A stretch of 64,000 nt of DNA from Epiperipatus broadwayi (Eukaryota; Onychophora; Udeonychophora; Euonychophora; Peripatidae). The stretch lies in NCBI GenBank assembly GCA_028023455.1, contig JAQFVV010012394.1, forward strand, positions 21,658,900 to 21,722,899, given 5' to 3'. Every line of letters begins with the position of its first letter. The first letter of the stretch is position 1. Of this stretch, positions 23,874-36,098 are shown one piece after another. The position numbers were made by a program, and so were the translations under genes. The notes below the pieces were generated by a model, which worked only from the letters and a program-made list of their open reading frames with translations, did no database searches and had not been told where the DNA came from.

Positions 23874-24575
23874 TAAACAAAGCAAAACTCTCCATACAGT
23901 AGTGCCACCTTGTGCCAACCAGAGTAATCAATGGATGCCAGAAGGCTTGTGCATAAAATCCCTATCTAGTGCCTACTCATCTAATATCCCCAGATTAGTT
24001 TCTGGCTTGTGGCCTTCATCAGTGGATGAGTATGCATTAGATAGGGATTTTATGCACAAGCCTTCTGGCATCCATTAATTACTCTGGTTGGCACGGGATG
24101 GCACTACTGTATGGAGAGTTTTGCCTTGTTTATAAACAATTATGTGCTAGAGAGATGGAGATCATGTGATGCTTAATGGTTTAACACCAATCCTGCCTAA
24201 TAGGATAGTGGTGGCTATGGTTGTTGAAGATCTAAAGACACCAAAATGTATGGGTGCTGAACTGAGTTCAGACTCATATGACTATATAAGCTATTAACTT
24301 ATATTAAGCTTAGATTGAAAATATTTTTGTGTTTTCAATTTCATTCTCATAGTTTTATAGTTAAGTAGAAATAAAAAGTGGTTGCTGGAGGGTTGCATTA
24401 GATCCTAAGATCTAGGTGCAGTGCTCTCATATCCAAAGCTCCTCACTGACGAAGGCCACAAGCCAAAAACTAGTCTGGGGATATTGGATGAGTAGGCATT
24501 AGATAGGGATTGATTACTCTGGTTGGCACAGGGTGGCAATACTGTATGGAGAGTTTTGCCTTGTTTACATTAATA
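23874..24575 (+). mobile_element. H1 retrozyme-like element: foldback plus head-to-tail partial dimer
   Basis: Left arm (minus) starts GCAAAACTCTCCATACAGTA. The first plus-oriented end is CTGTATGGAGAGTTTTGCCT near 24108-24127, and a second such end follows near 24544-24560. The two ends are 435 bp apart. The second unit lacks about 25 bp (the TTATGCACAAGCC part), so the parent unit is near 460 nt. The unit holds the centre CCTAATAGGATAGTGGTGGC also seen at 62.80 kb. Hammerhead cores: a partial one in the foldback (minus, ending at 24034) and a full-length one at 24431-24489 (plus), the latter with GAAA changed to AAAA. There is no reading frame. Confidence 0.85.
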
Positions 24576-25514
24576 GAAACTAGAAAAATGGAGAAGGGGG
24601 GGAAGTAAGACTAAGAAAAGTAGTGATTGTCAATAAAAAAGTAAGAAAAAAAAAAATTCAATATCCTAAAAAATATTACTTTGTTTTTTATAATTTATCA
24701 TTTATCATTAACTAAGTTGAAAATTACATCTCACTGCATATTTATAAAATAAAAGTCAAATTTTAAGATATTGGAATCCACGTAAATCATTTAGATTGGA
24801 TACATCATTATTGTTGCTGTTGCTCTCTGAAATACAAAGGTATAGGGTAAGATGATATACATAAAATTCCCTTTTACATTTATCGTATCCTAAGTTAATG
24901 AATAAGCTTTACATCCAAAGTATTCATTATAAATATCGTTCCTTCTGTAAAGAACATGTGCATGGTTTAAGCTACGTTGCTATTATAATTTCTTCTTTTA
25001 TGTAAATGATTATAATTGATTCATAATCATGAGATAAATTATTAGTCAACATTATATTTAAAATTGCTAGCCTTAGTATAAACACAAATCAAATTATACT
25101 TAATTAGAAATATTATATTAAAAAATATTTACGGAAAATTTATTAAGAGTAGCAGCACAAATAACAGAAATATCCTGAGAAATTTTTTTATTTCAAACTT
25201 TATATATTATCAATTTATAAAATAGTATTATTTTATATTGTATGTGGAAGTAGAAAATACATGCAATGCGCATTACTTGAGAAACACACTTCCACATAGA
25301 AACAGGTTTTAATATATATATATAATAAATTAAACCACGGCAAGTAATATCGTTGAAGATATGAACTTCTAAGTTAATTGTGATGTGATATTTAATGTAA
25401 CTTTCTCTAGTGTCAAAGCTATGATACAATTTAAATGAAAATGGAATTATTTCCATCCATTTTCAAATAACCTTCACATGATAAGTATTTATTATGCTTG
25501 CTCTTAACTGTTAT

Positions 25515-25908
25515 TAAAACAGCCAAAACGCGGTATACATATTGCCACTCAGTTCAAGCCAGAGTAATCAATGGATGTACTGAACTGAGTTCAGACCTAT
25601 GTGACTATATAAGCTAATGAGCTTAGATTAAAAATGTTATAGTGTTTTCAATTTAAGTTTTATAGTTTTATAGTTAAGTAGAGATAAAAGGTGGTTGCTG
25701 AAGTGTTGCATTAGATCCTAAGATCTAGATGCTGTGCTCTCAGATCTAAGGCTCCTCACTGACAAAGGTCACAAGCCAGAAATTAGTCTGGGGGTATTAA
25801 ATGAGTGGGCACTAGATTGGGGATTTTATGCACAAGCCTTCTGGCATCCATTGATTACTCTGGTTGGCACAGGGTGGCGCTACTGTATGGAGAGTTCTGC
25901 TGTTTTAA
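25515..25908 (+). mobile_element. H1 element with short inverted 5' end and worn hammerhead
   Basis: The first 60 or so bases (GCCAAAACGCGGTATACATA, then TTGCCACTCAGTTC) are the reverse complement of the family 3' end. From about 25575 the sequence is plus-oriented and runs from TACTGAACTGAGTTCAGACC to CTACTGTATGGAGAGTTCTG. The ribozyme region at about 25742-25805 reads CTGACAA ... GAAATTAGTC; the change of CTGATGA to CTGACAA should stop cleavage. Confidence 0.75.
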
Positions 25909-27505
25909 TCATTTCCAAATACTTATATTGCAATTAACTCAGCCTTTGTAAATTAGATTATGTTGATTTGAGTGAAATGGCTTGGACAATTCCACTGATA
26001 TAAATGTCATGTTTGCAAAATTAATTTGTTTAGGTCTTCCATTAGGATGTTTTTTGTATAACAAACATTATATGAGTTTCTCATTTCTTTCAGTTATCTT
26101 CTATCCTAATGTTTTTACTCACGTTGAATATGTGGCCCTTTATTTTGAGGCTTTTTTAGCTTTTGTCATTTTTTGTCCTAAATGGGATGATAACACTGTA
26201 AGTACAACAAATATTTTCATATTTTAATTACTCTCATGCAATATTGACTCCAATTTTTTTATCTTTCTTTATTCCTAACTTCTTTATGTTTCTGTCTTTG
26301 CATTTTCTTTTGGAATTAGAATGATCATATTTTCGAATTTTTATTCATGATGATGGTTAAGTAAAGTATCTTGGTATGCTGCACACTACGGTATTAATTT
26401 TTCTTCTGATAAGTGTATAATATTGCAGTAAAATCAAATTCATTTACATGCTATTGTAGTCAAATGAAGTTTTAAATACATTTGTATCATTTTTGGTATC
26501 TTTAAATACTGTATGCGCACTTTTTATATGTGTAAGTTAATTGTAAATATTCTAAAGGTCTGTACAAGTCTGCACGCACACTAAAACAATGTACATACTA
26601 TGTACACACAAAGAATCTACAGTTAAAATTTAAATGTTTCGGCTCTGAAATGTTTACGTCTAGTTTTTTTTTTTCAGTTTCCTTTATTTAATCCAAAGTG
26701 TCAGGAAATATTAATAGTATTAAATATCAGTCAACCTTAAAGGTATCTAAGATCTGATTTTAAAATGCTTGAATTCTTCAAATGGCCTAGAATTGTCTTA
26801 ATTCTCAAGTGAGGAAATTGATGTGCAAAGAAGAGGAAATTGAAGGATGGGGGGGGGGGGATCATTTTGTTAAATAAAACACTTAATCATAAAATTCAGG
26901 GCTAAAATTAATACAGTACAGTTAAAATCAAAATAAAACGTATAATTAAATGCAGTCGTTTTGTTTTAAGCAAATGGACCAATAATCAGCATTCAAAATA
27001 AATAATAATCACGCAATATTTTGCGCACTTTAAAAAAAAAATTTTATAAAAAAAATGCATTATAATTAATTCTATGTTTTATGAATTAATTGAATACGAC
27101 TGTCCATTCCACTCTGAGAATCCATTTTAAAAATGTTATTTACTTGTCTCGTTAAGTTAAAAATAAGAGCTGAAGATAATCTATGGTAAGCTTTCTGTCC
27201 GAAGGCAAGTTAGATGTCTAGGCCAAAGTATAGCATGCTACGACTAAATGATAACAGCTGGTGGTAGTTTACTATTGTTTGTCATCTCAGTGGTACTTTT
27301 TTTCTAGCATTTCTTAGAACTATATCACAAACTTTTAATGTACATTGACGTTTATGGTTACATTACAAAATAATAACGCCCATATAGAATTAAAATATAC
27401 ACGAATTAAATACTAATCGCTTTTTTCCTCTATTCAAGTAAATATCATAACAAATTTACAATTTTTTAAAAAATATATAAATTTTAAGTAACATTAGTAA
27501 TATGC
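25909..27505. other. No gene recognised
   Basis: Contains a G run near 26850-26860. Open frames at 25734-25937 and 25982-26227 are not convincing; the first is largely the H1 repeat. Confidence 0.4.
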
Positions 27506-27508
27506 ATA

Positions 27509-28585
27509 TATTATGTGATGTGATATTATGTGATGCACTGTGACATCTCCTTATACGGAGTCAGGAATCTCTCAGCCACTATGGGCAGAGAAATCTGTTA
27601 GCCACTTTACACGATGTGATGTGATGCACTGTGACTTCTCCTTATACGGAGTCCGGAATCTCTCAGCAATTATGTCCAGAGAAACCTGCTAGCCACTTTA
27701 CCTTCCTTTTCCATTCCCCACTCTAAGTTTCCCCATAACCTACTCCATTCCATTTCCACAACATAATTTTTATCAACTCCATATCCTTCATATCTAAATT
27801 CCCCTTATCTGTGCCCAAACCCAGCATAAAAACCAATAACCCACTTTCTGCATAATTATTTTGTATATATTTAATCTTCCATAACTTCATTATTTGTACT
27901 CTTTCTGCTTTCAAGCATTTACATTGAATCAACAGATGCCTAATATGTTCTATGCCTTTCTTCTACAACTTGCAGACTAAATCACCCATATTTTTCCATT
28001 TACATGTATATTTCCTTGTTGCTAAAGATCCCATTCAAGCCTTAAACAGTAAACTACTTTCCTTGCTATTATCATAAATTAACTTGCACTCAATGTTCCA
28101 TTTACTTCTATATATATTTAAACTCTCTTTACTCTTCATACTAGTTCTCCATCTCTCCAACTCCCTATTCTTTATTAATGCATCTATTCTTCTATCCCAT
28201 TTCTTACCACTATAACACTCAACAATTCTCCTAACACAATATTCCCATCTCTTGTACAAGTATACTGATATAAATTCTTTATCCAAATCTTCTGCATACC
28301 ACATTACCTTTCTCATCCATCTTGTTGCCTGCCCTTTACTCATAACCCAATTAAATAATATTTTGGCTATTTTTTTATTATCCATAAACTGCAATCTACT
28401 GAACATTTTCATTTTGCTTTTTTCATCTCTCATATAAAAACTTGACTATCCCGCTTTCTACCCCTTTTGTACTTTTTCTAAGTAATCTAATACTCCTTTA
28501 CTAACACATAACACATCATTGCCACATGTTAACCCTGCTACTGCCACTCCCTTCAATACAATTCTAGCTACATCATATTTTACAA
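27509..28585 (-). pseudogene. LINE-A copy 2, with duplicated 3' tail
   Basis: The minus strand encodes VAVAGLTCGNDVLCVSKGVL (28.5 kb), KMFSRLQFMDNKKIAKILFN and WVMSKGQATRWMRKVMWYAE (28.2-28.4 kb). CLKAERVQIMKLWKIKY and LGLGTDKGNLDMKDMELI follow at 27.7-27.9 kb. All match the longest copy at 52-53.2 kb. The last 95 or so bases of the 3'UTR (CTGTGACATCTCCTTATACG to TTAGCCACTTTAC) are present twice, at about 27537-27612 and 27631-27702. TGATGTGATG words are at each 3' end. Frameshifts show it is dead. Confidence 0.85.
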
Positions 28586-28740
28586 AAAGAGCCATCTCTA
28601 GTAGAGTTGAGGAAGCAGAGATTGCTAGCTGGTAATTCATTTAAATTCTCAACCTCATATCTGTTTCTGGCTTTTAACTTTTTCAAAAAAGCTTAAATAT
28701 CAATGTTTTCCTGAAAGTTTGTTTATGATCATGTTTTAGT

Positions 28741-28955
28741 TGTATTTATATGTTGTATTATTTCCATCATCTAATATGAGTATTGAATGTCTTTAGAAAA
28801 AATTAACTTTATTTAAATATTCCAAATACATTCAACTGTTAGAAATAGCACATCAAACAGTCGAATGTATTTGGAATATTTAAATAAGTTAATTTTTTTC
28901 TAAAGACATTCAATATTCATATTAGATGATAGAAATAGTCCAACATATAAATACA
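28741..28955. mobile_element. Near-perfect palindromic MITE
   Basis: GTATTTATATGTTGTATTAT near 28742 pairs with the region ending CCAACATATAAATACAC. Inner arms such as CTTTATTTAAATATTCCAAA and TTTGGAATATTTAAATAAG are nearly identical. The loop is only about 10-15 bases. No reading frame, no clear duplication. The high arm identity suggests a recent or gene-converted element. Confidence 0.75.
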
Positions 28956-29627
28956 CCTGGAATATCAAAATTGAAAAAATGAAATTAGTTTAAGTGTCTA
29001 GTAATCACTTTTAACTTCATTTTACTATTCACTCTGAAAACCTGAAAATTTAAAGCACTCTAAGATTTTGAACACAAGCCAATCTGGTCGAACAGTTATA
29101 AAAATTAGATTCTAGGTCAATAGCTATATATTATAGCATTCTCAATCACTATAGACATATACATCCCTGTACTATGAATAGCATTAAGCAAAGAATTGCT
29201 TGTTTTATCATCTATTGTATAAGGCAAAGAACTGAATATTTTATTAATATTTACATATGTAGGCAATAGTAAAATAACTGCAAAACAAAGGCCTCAATAA
29301 AGCATTATTTATTCAGATAGTTTGCTTGTGAAAATATGATTTTTTTTTAAAAAAAAATATGTGTGTATCACACAACTATAGTCTTCATGTTTAAACAAAT
29401 AAAATATGGCTAAATGTTGTCAGAGTGACACTACAAACAGATGGCAATTATATATAAATAGAAGTATCTTTACATAGAGAATGCTAGTAAAAAGATAATT
29501 GGTAAACTGCATGCAGATCCATTTCTCAACCATGAATGTTCTTTTCTTTCACCACAGTTATAGCACTTAATGCAAACTTTAGTAACTAATAGATACCATA
29601 TGGTAATCCTTAATGAGTCCTTATATA

Positions 29628-29692
29628 GTTCTGTCCTAAGCAATATCATCAGATTAGTTTCAAGCTTATAGTCATTATTAAGGAGTTTTGGA
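29628..29692 (-). ncRNA. Decayed H1/Penelope-type hammerhead relic
   Basis: Read on minus: AAAACTCCTTAATAATGACT, then ATAAGCTT, GAAACTAATC, TGATGATATTGC. Against the H1 ribozyme, CTCC, ATGA, AAGC, GAAACTARTC, TGRTGATATTG line up in order. CTGATGA has become ATAATGA, so it is inactive. It may mark an older element spanning about 29.4-29.8 kb whose ends I cannot define. Confidence 0.4.
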
Positions 29693-30085
29693 TTTTGAAA
29701 ACAGTGCACCTGACCTTTAGGACCTCATGTATCTTCCTTCTAAAAGTCATTTTTTACTCCTCTGTTTTACTATCTGGAATCTATTAGTTTCTAAAGTTTT
29801 CAATAGGTGGTGCAGATGTGGTGAAAGAAAAAAAATCGCTGCTACAACAATAATGTGTAAGCTGAACTTACATTATATTGGTTTTAATTAATACAGATAT
29901 GCAAAAACATATAGAGCAAAGCTTTAATGATATTAATTAAGCATGATATGCTTAGCATGCTTTCAACTTAATAAAGTTATAAAAATAGCTGTAATGGATA
30001 CATATATATTATGTGCAGATGAATTTACATAATACTTACATTTTTGATTATGTAGGTTGGATAGACCATTTCTTGGAAAGGGTGA

Positions 30086-30178
30086 TGCAGGATTCCCATT
30101 GTTGATGGAGTGTTTGTCCAAGGAAATGTGCCACACTTTGTGTCTGGCATTATTGCACTCAGTGCAGATAACTTTAAG
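30086..30178 (+). other. Candidate host exon (low confidence)
   Basis: A 31-codon open segment reads IPIVDGVFVQGNVPHFVSGI then IALSADNFK, and ends exactly at AAG|GTGAGT, a consensus 5' splice site. The 3' splice site could be GTGATGCAG at 30090, though no pyrimidine tract precedes it. The peptide looks protein-like (hydrophobic pattern, little low complexity), but I do not recognise a family. An 86-codon open frame on the opposite strand overlaps it, so it could be chance. Confidence 0.2.
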
Positions 30179-30576
30179 GTGAGTGGATTTGAAGGCATGG
30201 CCAGTTGTGGATAAGCATGCAAAGAAAACAGAATGAGGGTCGGCATGTGGTTTAGCTTTATTGTAATGATATAAGTGCTGAACAATAATGTTGATAAGTT
30301 GGTCTAATATTCTCCATAGTATGTGTAGTAAAAATAAAAGTTTTAAGCATATAAAAAATAAAAACTTTAATTGTAGATGTCTTATTATTTCCTTTTCTTA
30401 TCTATTATAAACATTATGGATTTCAAATGGATACAGTATAGGTTCACTACTGTTGAAAAATTTAAAATCTTTACATCTAAGATTTTTGATTTTACATAAA
30501 GTAATAACTGATATAACCAATAGAAGAACAAACTGACATAACTAATAAATAAATAAATTGACATAATCAGTCTCAT

Positions 30577-31695
30577 CCTAAAGTATTAAGATATAATTGC
30601 AATATTACAGTTTTTATTAACAACTCAATATAGTACCAAAAACAAACCATTCTCTCATTCATGATCTTGTACTATATATGAAATCCATTGTTGAATTTTT
30701 AGAGCTTTTTATATGAGCACAAACAAGTATCATATTCATGTTGGAAGAAATGAATATGGTAAATCACTAAAATATCATAAGCAACAACACTATTATTTCA
30801 GTGCAACATACAAACTACTAGATAACAAGCAGAGGGATTTCTAGATTATTTTATAAAGCAAGATGAAACTAAAAGTGCCAAATTAATTATCCACAACCAA
30901 CTCCTTTTTAAAATCTGATCCCTCTAAATTTCAGGTTGGAAAAAAAAATTAATAATTAAACCACGCAACTGATCTCAGGTGAAATGTCATCAAAATGTAG
31001 CCCATATTTTTCATTTGTGAAAATTACTTTTACACACACACACTTATATATCCATATATTGTTCCATGCTCTGAGATGGCCCATATTCAAATGTGATTGG
31101 TTAATAAAATATCACACCATTTTTACATGACAACGTATTTGATATATGAAATTATTCAGTTTTTATAGCATATTATTTGCCAAATAATCTTACATGTATA
31201 TTGTCTCTCTGAAAGTTTATGATAATGTCACTTTATTTGCAATTATATATTGAAAAAAACAAAATAAAATTTAAAATAGCTGCTTACATGATATTGACAA
31301 TATCATAAGTCAACTCAGTGTGGTAATTTGTAATATTTGGAAATGACTTTGTCCTTATAAAAATATACAGAAATCAGAGAACATTCATAAGTATGAACAA
31401 TTTTCACTGAATGCTGCCTTTACAGAACAATTAGTTATTCAAACATCAATTTAAATGCCATATTTATAAATCTGAAGACTAGTAGTTTTATTCCCATGGT
31501 AGTACTATGATTGGTTAGGCTAGAAACAACTGAAAAATAATATTATTCAAAATATTGTGCCATCTATCAACCTGGTTTAGTTGATTTGCTTGCACGGCCA
31601 TCTAGTGAGATATTTTGTATCAATTTTTTTAACTGAGCAATTCATATTTATTTTAGTCTGATATTTTAATTCTTCAAAAATCCAAATATGTCATA
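30577..31695. other. No gene recognised
   Basis: AT-rich DNA up to the TA-flanked element. Nothing supported. Confidence 0.35.
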
Positions 31696-31698
31696 ATA

Positions 31699-32761
31699 CA
31701 CCTGAGTCTCTTTTTACGTGGACTTATTTAACACGATTTTGAAGTTATGCGATTCATGTTTCACCGGAAGTCGAACTCTGATATTGCGCTATTACTTTAA
31801 ATAATAAATTTCATGCACTTACATTATATTGAAAGTAATAGCACATTATTGGAATGCGACTTTCAATTTAGTAATTTCAATATTTTCAGTGCTTTATAAT
31901 AGTAAGATTTTATGCAATAATGAAATTAAAATCATGATTTCCACATTTTATGTATACACACATTAAATTTTACAAGATTATAATGTAAATTTGTTCAAAC
32001 ATTGTGTGTGTTAATTTTGCATTTTAAATCACATTCTGTTTTTGCTTTTTAAAAAAAAACGTAATCAATTATTAATCATTTATTGTCTACAAGTTTATTT
32101 TTAAAAGGTCAGTAATAGCAGTGGGCACAATTAAATTTGACAATTAAAATCTGATTTTTAATTGTAATTAACAATTTAAAAATTACTATGGTGACTTGAA
32201 ATAATGTGATGTGAAATTTGATTTTTAAACAGAATTGAAAATTAAAGACAAAAATAAGAATTTAATTTTTAGTTGTTAGTTTCGTAAACAATTAATAAAA
32301 TCATCATCTCAAAGATTAATTACTAATTATGTTATCACCAGAAAACCATTGTCACAACATGAGTGTGAAGTTGGCACTAGTTGTTTGCAAATGAACGTGT
32401 TTTTGGCAAATAGCTATAATAATTAAAATGTGTATAAAAAAATGTAAATTACTGTACTGTAAATTATGCATAAAAATATATTATTTTGAATAAAATTAAA
32501 TATTATAGTTAAAAAAAGTTTGTCTTGTATCAATTTTTTTCAAATTTGAAATTTTTTATTAGTCATATTTTATTTCCTTATTTTTTTTTTTTGCGCAAAT
32601 TTTAAAGTAATTTTACATTGGTGCTTTGCTTTTACGTGAATTTTGAAAAATCACAGACCACATCCCCCCTTTTTCAATGTAAGTTATGTCTATTTTTGCA
32701 CGATTTCGTTTGCGCGTGTTTTCTGAGGAATATATCTATCACATAAAATGAGACCCAGGTG
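31699..32761. mobile_element. Non-autonomous TA-flanked DNA element (Tc1/mariner type likely)
   Basis: CACCTGAGTCTCTTTTTACG at the left end mirrors the right end CATAAAATGAGACCCAGGTG, and TA lies directly outside each end (31697-31698, 32762-32763). The subterminal parts (TTTACGTG near both ends, GCACGATTTCG near 32700) recall pogo/Tigger-type ends, which is only an impression. No transposase frame is present in the 1.06 kb. Confidence 0.65.
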
Positions 32762-33107
32762 TAATTAAGAAATCTGTAACTTGAAAGAATTAAATCCCAC
32801 TTGATATATCTTCTGTGAGATTACTTCAAAAAAATTTTTTTGAATAACTAAAACCTTGATTTATTGCAAAGTTTATTAAGATTCATGATTATTTTTACAC
32901 AATAATTATGTAATAATTGCTAAAAATCAAAAGTATATATGATTACACATTTATTTTATATGTATATGTTTTATTTTTAAAAATAGAAGGTTATGGGTAC
33001 TAGCATAACATTAATTTAAAAAAATCATGATTATCTGTTAGATATATCTTTTCAAAATGAGTGTTAATGCCCTATTACTAACCATCTGTTAGAATATTCC
33101 AATATTA

Positions 33108-33575
33108 TTTTATATAGCGTGATGTTTTCTTTTTAAAACAACAATATTTAAACAGCATTAAACTGTTGCACATGCGCTTTGGATTTTAAATATAAAATGA
33201 ATGAATACTAACACTTCAACCACATGATGTTTAAAAAAACATTGCGCTATATAAAATAATTGACTTATTTACATACATTTAATTTCAAATAAGAATGACG
33301 TATTGTAAATTCTAATAAATTTCACTAGCGTCATTCATTCAAGCATGTAAAAGTAATTTAAAGTGATTATTTAATAACTTCACACTTTCACTTTCAAACA
33401 CTTAAGATTACACTTAAGATTTGCCCATACAAAAGCGTTTGGGTTCGAAAAGATAGATGGCCATTCTATCTTTTCCAAAGACTTTATCATGTGGTTGAAG
33501 TGTTAGTATTCATTCATTTTATATTTAAAATCCAAAGCGCATGTCCAACAGTTTAATGCTGTTTAAATTTTATTG
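33108..33575. mobile_element. H3-related double foldback element
   Basis: Two hairpins interlock. ATTATTTTATATAGCGTGAT near 33108 pairs with CATTGCGCTATATAAAATAA near 33242-33261. The longer arm AAACAGCATTAAACTGTTGC to CTTCAACCACATGATG pairs with CATGTGGTTGAAGTGTTAGT to AACAGTTTAATGCTGTTT (33488-33563). The centre ACTTAAGATTTGCCCATACA plus GGGTTCGAAAAGATAG matches the centre at 13.7 kb. The CTTCACAC/CAAACACTTAAG stretch resembles the 51.4 kb dimer. Non-coding. Confidence 0.7.
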
Positions 33576-35290
33576 TTTAATATTTTAATATTGTAAAAAT
33601 TAGTATAAAAAAATTGTATTATTTTAAAGCATAATTTGATAGATTTATTAGATATCGATATTTAATAATTTATATTTTAAAATCAAATGTTAAAAAAAAT
33701 GATTTCATTTCTTTTAGAAAACAATCTGGTCCATACTATTTATTGAATGATATAACAATTCTATTTTCTTACAATCTTATTTTTTCAAAGATTGCAAAGT
33801 ATTAAATATGATCTTTGAAAACTTATTTCATTTGTAAACATATATTTACTACTGAATCAAATTCAATATATTATATTCTGATATAATTCTGTTTAATGCT
33901 AAAAATCAAATATTGAAAGTTTACAAACCTTTCACCAGGGAAAACAATAAATCTGTCACAGTATAGTAGGATTAAGAGTTGAATGTATTTTTAAAATTAA
34001 AAATAAGGTTTGAAACTTTTTTATAAACTCTTGACAATTAAACAAGATGGAGGAAATGGTCCAACCTATTATGTATATATAAGTAATATTCATGTAGAAC
34101 TATTAATATTTTAGCAGAAATTTAACTTCTTACATACCTGTCCATACAAAATATAATAAATATAGAAATTAAATCATCAGTTTAGTCAGTTTAAATTGAT
34201 AAAATTGAATTAGTTTTACTTAAAAATAAATAACATTTTAAAAATTAATGAATCTTCAATATGCATTAATTGATTAACAAGTTCTATTTTTAAAAAAAAT
34301 CTGATTCTGTGCAATAATACAATGACATATAATGTTAATAATGTCCTGTTTGTTTTAGTGCACAGAGTGATAGGCATAAGGACTCACTCCTCAACTATGG
34401 CACTAGAATTTTACATGAGCCCTTAATGATAAATCATTAAAGATAATAATATACATAAACTTAAGTTATATTAAATTTTATTTCATATTTATAAATTTAT
34501 ATGAAAGACACTAATCCGTTTGTTAATTATAATAAGATTAAACACAAACATACATCTATTTATTGACATGTTCTCTTTACATCTGTCTATTAGAACATAT
34601 AAATTTGTTTTTGTAAGCAGTCTCTCATTTAAGTCTTGGGAATAATTATCTTTAATTAATGTCCGCATTTATGAAATTCAATGTAATGTGTTTGTAAATA
34701 TCTATAAACAGGAAAATATATACCTACCTGTATTCTTACTTTTTTTCTTTTGTTTTCGTGAACAATTTTTCATTTATATAAATCATTTAAAGTCAATTTT
34801 TAAATAAATTGAAGTGGAAATTTGTTTATTTATTTAATAGAAGAATGGAGAATCTTAGTATTCATCAAACCATAAATTTGTTGGAGTCAAGTCCTGCAGT
34901 TAATTTTTCACCTACCAGTATTAGACAGATTTTGAAATGCACTTGATTAAATGAGATTTTGGGATCAGTCACAATACTACTTTCTTTATTATCGGCCATC
35001 TGTTATTCATCTAACTTTTGAATTGAAAGTTGCCTAAACTTCAAAAAGAATTAAAACTAAAACAATTTCCATTAAATGTTTATTTTGAATTCTGATATAT
35101 CATGAGAAAATTTACTGCTGGCAAAAAATTAAAACAAAAAAAAAATGATAAATTCTTAAATTCAAGTTTAATAATTTAGCTAGCATAGATAGTATTTTAT
35201 CATTGTTTAAAATCCTGGATAAGATACAAACTCTTTTTTAAATATATTACATTTATTAAGCGCAAACAGATAATATAGTAATAACATGAA
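33576..35290. other. No gene recognised
   Basis: AT-rich; nothing supported. Confidence 0.35.
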
Positions 35291-35293
35291 AGG

Positions 35294-35474
35294 CTGAAAC
35301 CCTTGACTGATATGCCTTAAAAATGCTTAATTTAAGTACAGAATAAAGTGGATTCAATCTTTTTCTCATATTTCTGGCTTGTGTTCTTGAATTGGGAATT
35401 TCTTGTGTAGTCATTATTACATCTGATTGGCTGTCGCATAAGCATTTTTAAGGTACATCGGTCAAACGTTTCAA
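35294..35474. mobile_element. Small MITE with 35-bp inverted ends
   Basis: TGAAACCCTTGACTGATATG-CCTTAAAAATGCTTA (35295-35329) mirrors TAAGCATTTTTAAGGTACAT-CGGTCAAACGTTTCA (35439-35473) with four or so mismatches. No duplication or reading frame was seen. Confidence 0.7.
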
Positions 35475-35751
35475 ACTCTTTTTTATAATTACCATTGTCA
35501 TAAATATTTTTTTATAAATTAAATTATTAAAATATTTGCCTAATTTTTTACTTTGGTGAATTATATTTCTGTCAGAATTACTGGCTTATTTAATTTTTAA
35601 TAATTTTAAACATCTCGAGTAATGTAAGATTTTATTTACCTAATTCTATCAAAGTTAATTATTGGATATCTGTTAAGATATTCTGACAAACATTACTATT
35701 TTTAATTTAAATTTTATATCGTACTCTTGAATTAACTAGAATCTCATGCTT

Positions 35752-35845
35752 TTTTTTCCATGTGTCAAAGCATCCTCCAGGAAGCAAACTCAGGACAACT
35801 GTTTGTAAGGCAGCTGTGCTGACCACTCGACCACCAACGCTTGAC
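35752..35845 (-). mobile_element. tRNA-derived SINE, subfamily A, 15-bp duplication
   Basis: Read on minus: GTCAAGCGTTGGTGGTCGAG, TGCCTTACAAACAG, worn B box (GAGTTTGCTTCC), then GCTTTGACACATGG and A tail. A perfect 15-bp TAGAATCTCATGCTT lies at 35737-35751 and 35846-35860. Confidence 0.93.
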
Positions 35846-36098
35846 TAGAATCTCATGCTTCTAACCGGAGGTTTAGCAGCTAGCATTTATGTGTGTGTGT
35901 GTCTACTAATTGTGTACTGTATTTATCAGTCATCCTTATTTAGAAATATGAAAACAAAACGGTGTTTCTTAAGAAATAAAAAGAACGATAATGGTAATAA
36001 CTGAAAAAGATAATTAGACACCCCTCCCCTTTATTTAGAGAACAAAACCAACTACATGTTAGTTTTATATTTTAGTTACATAAATTTAGTAGTAAAAT

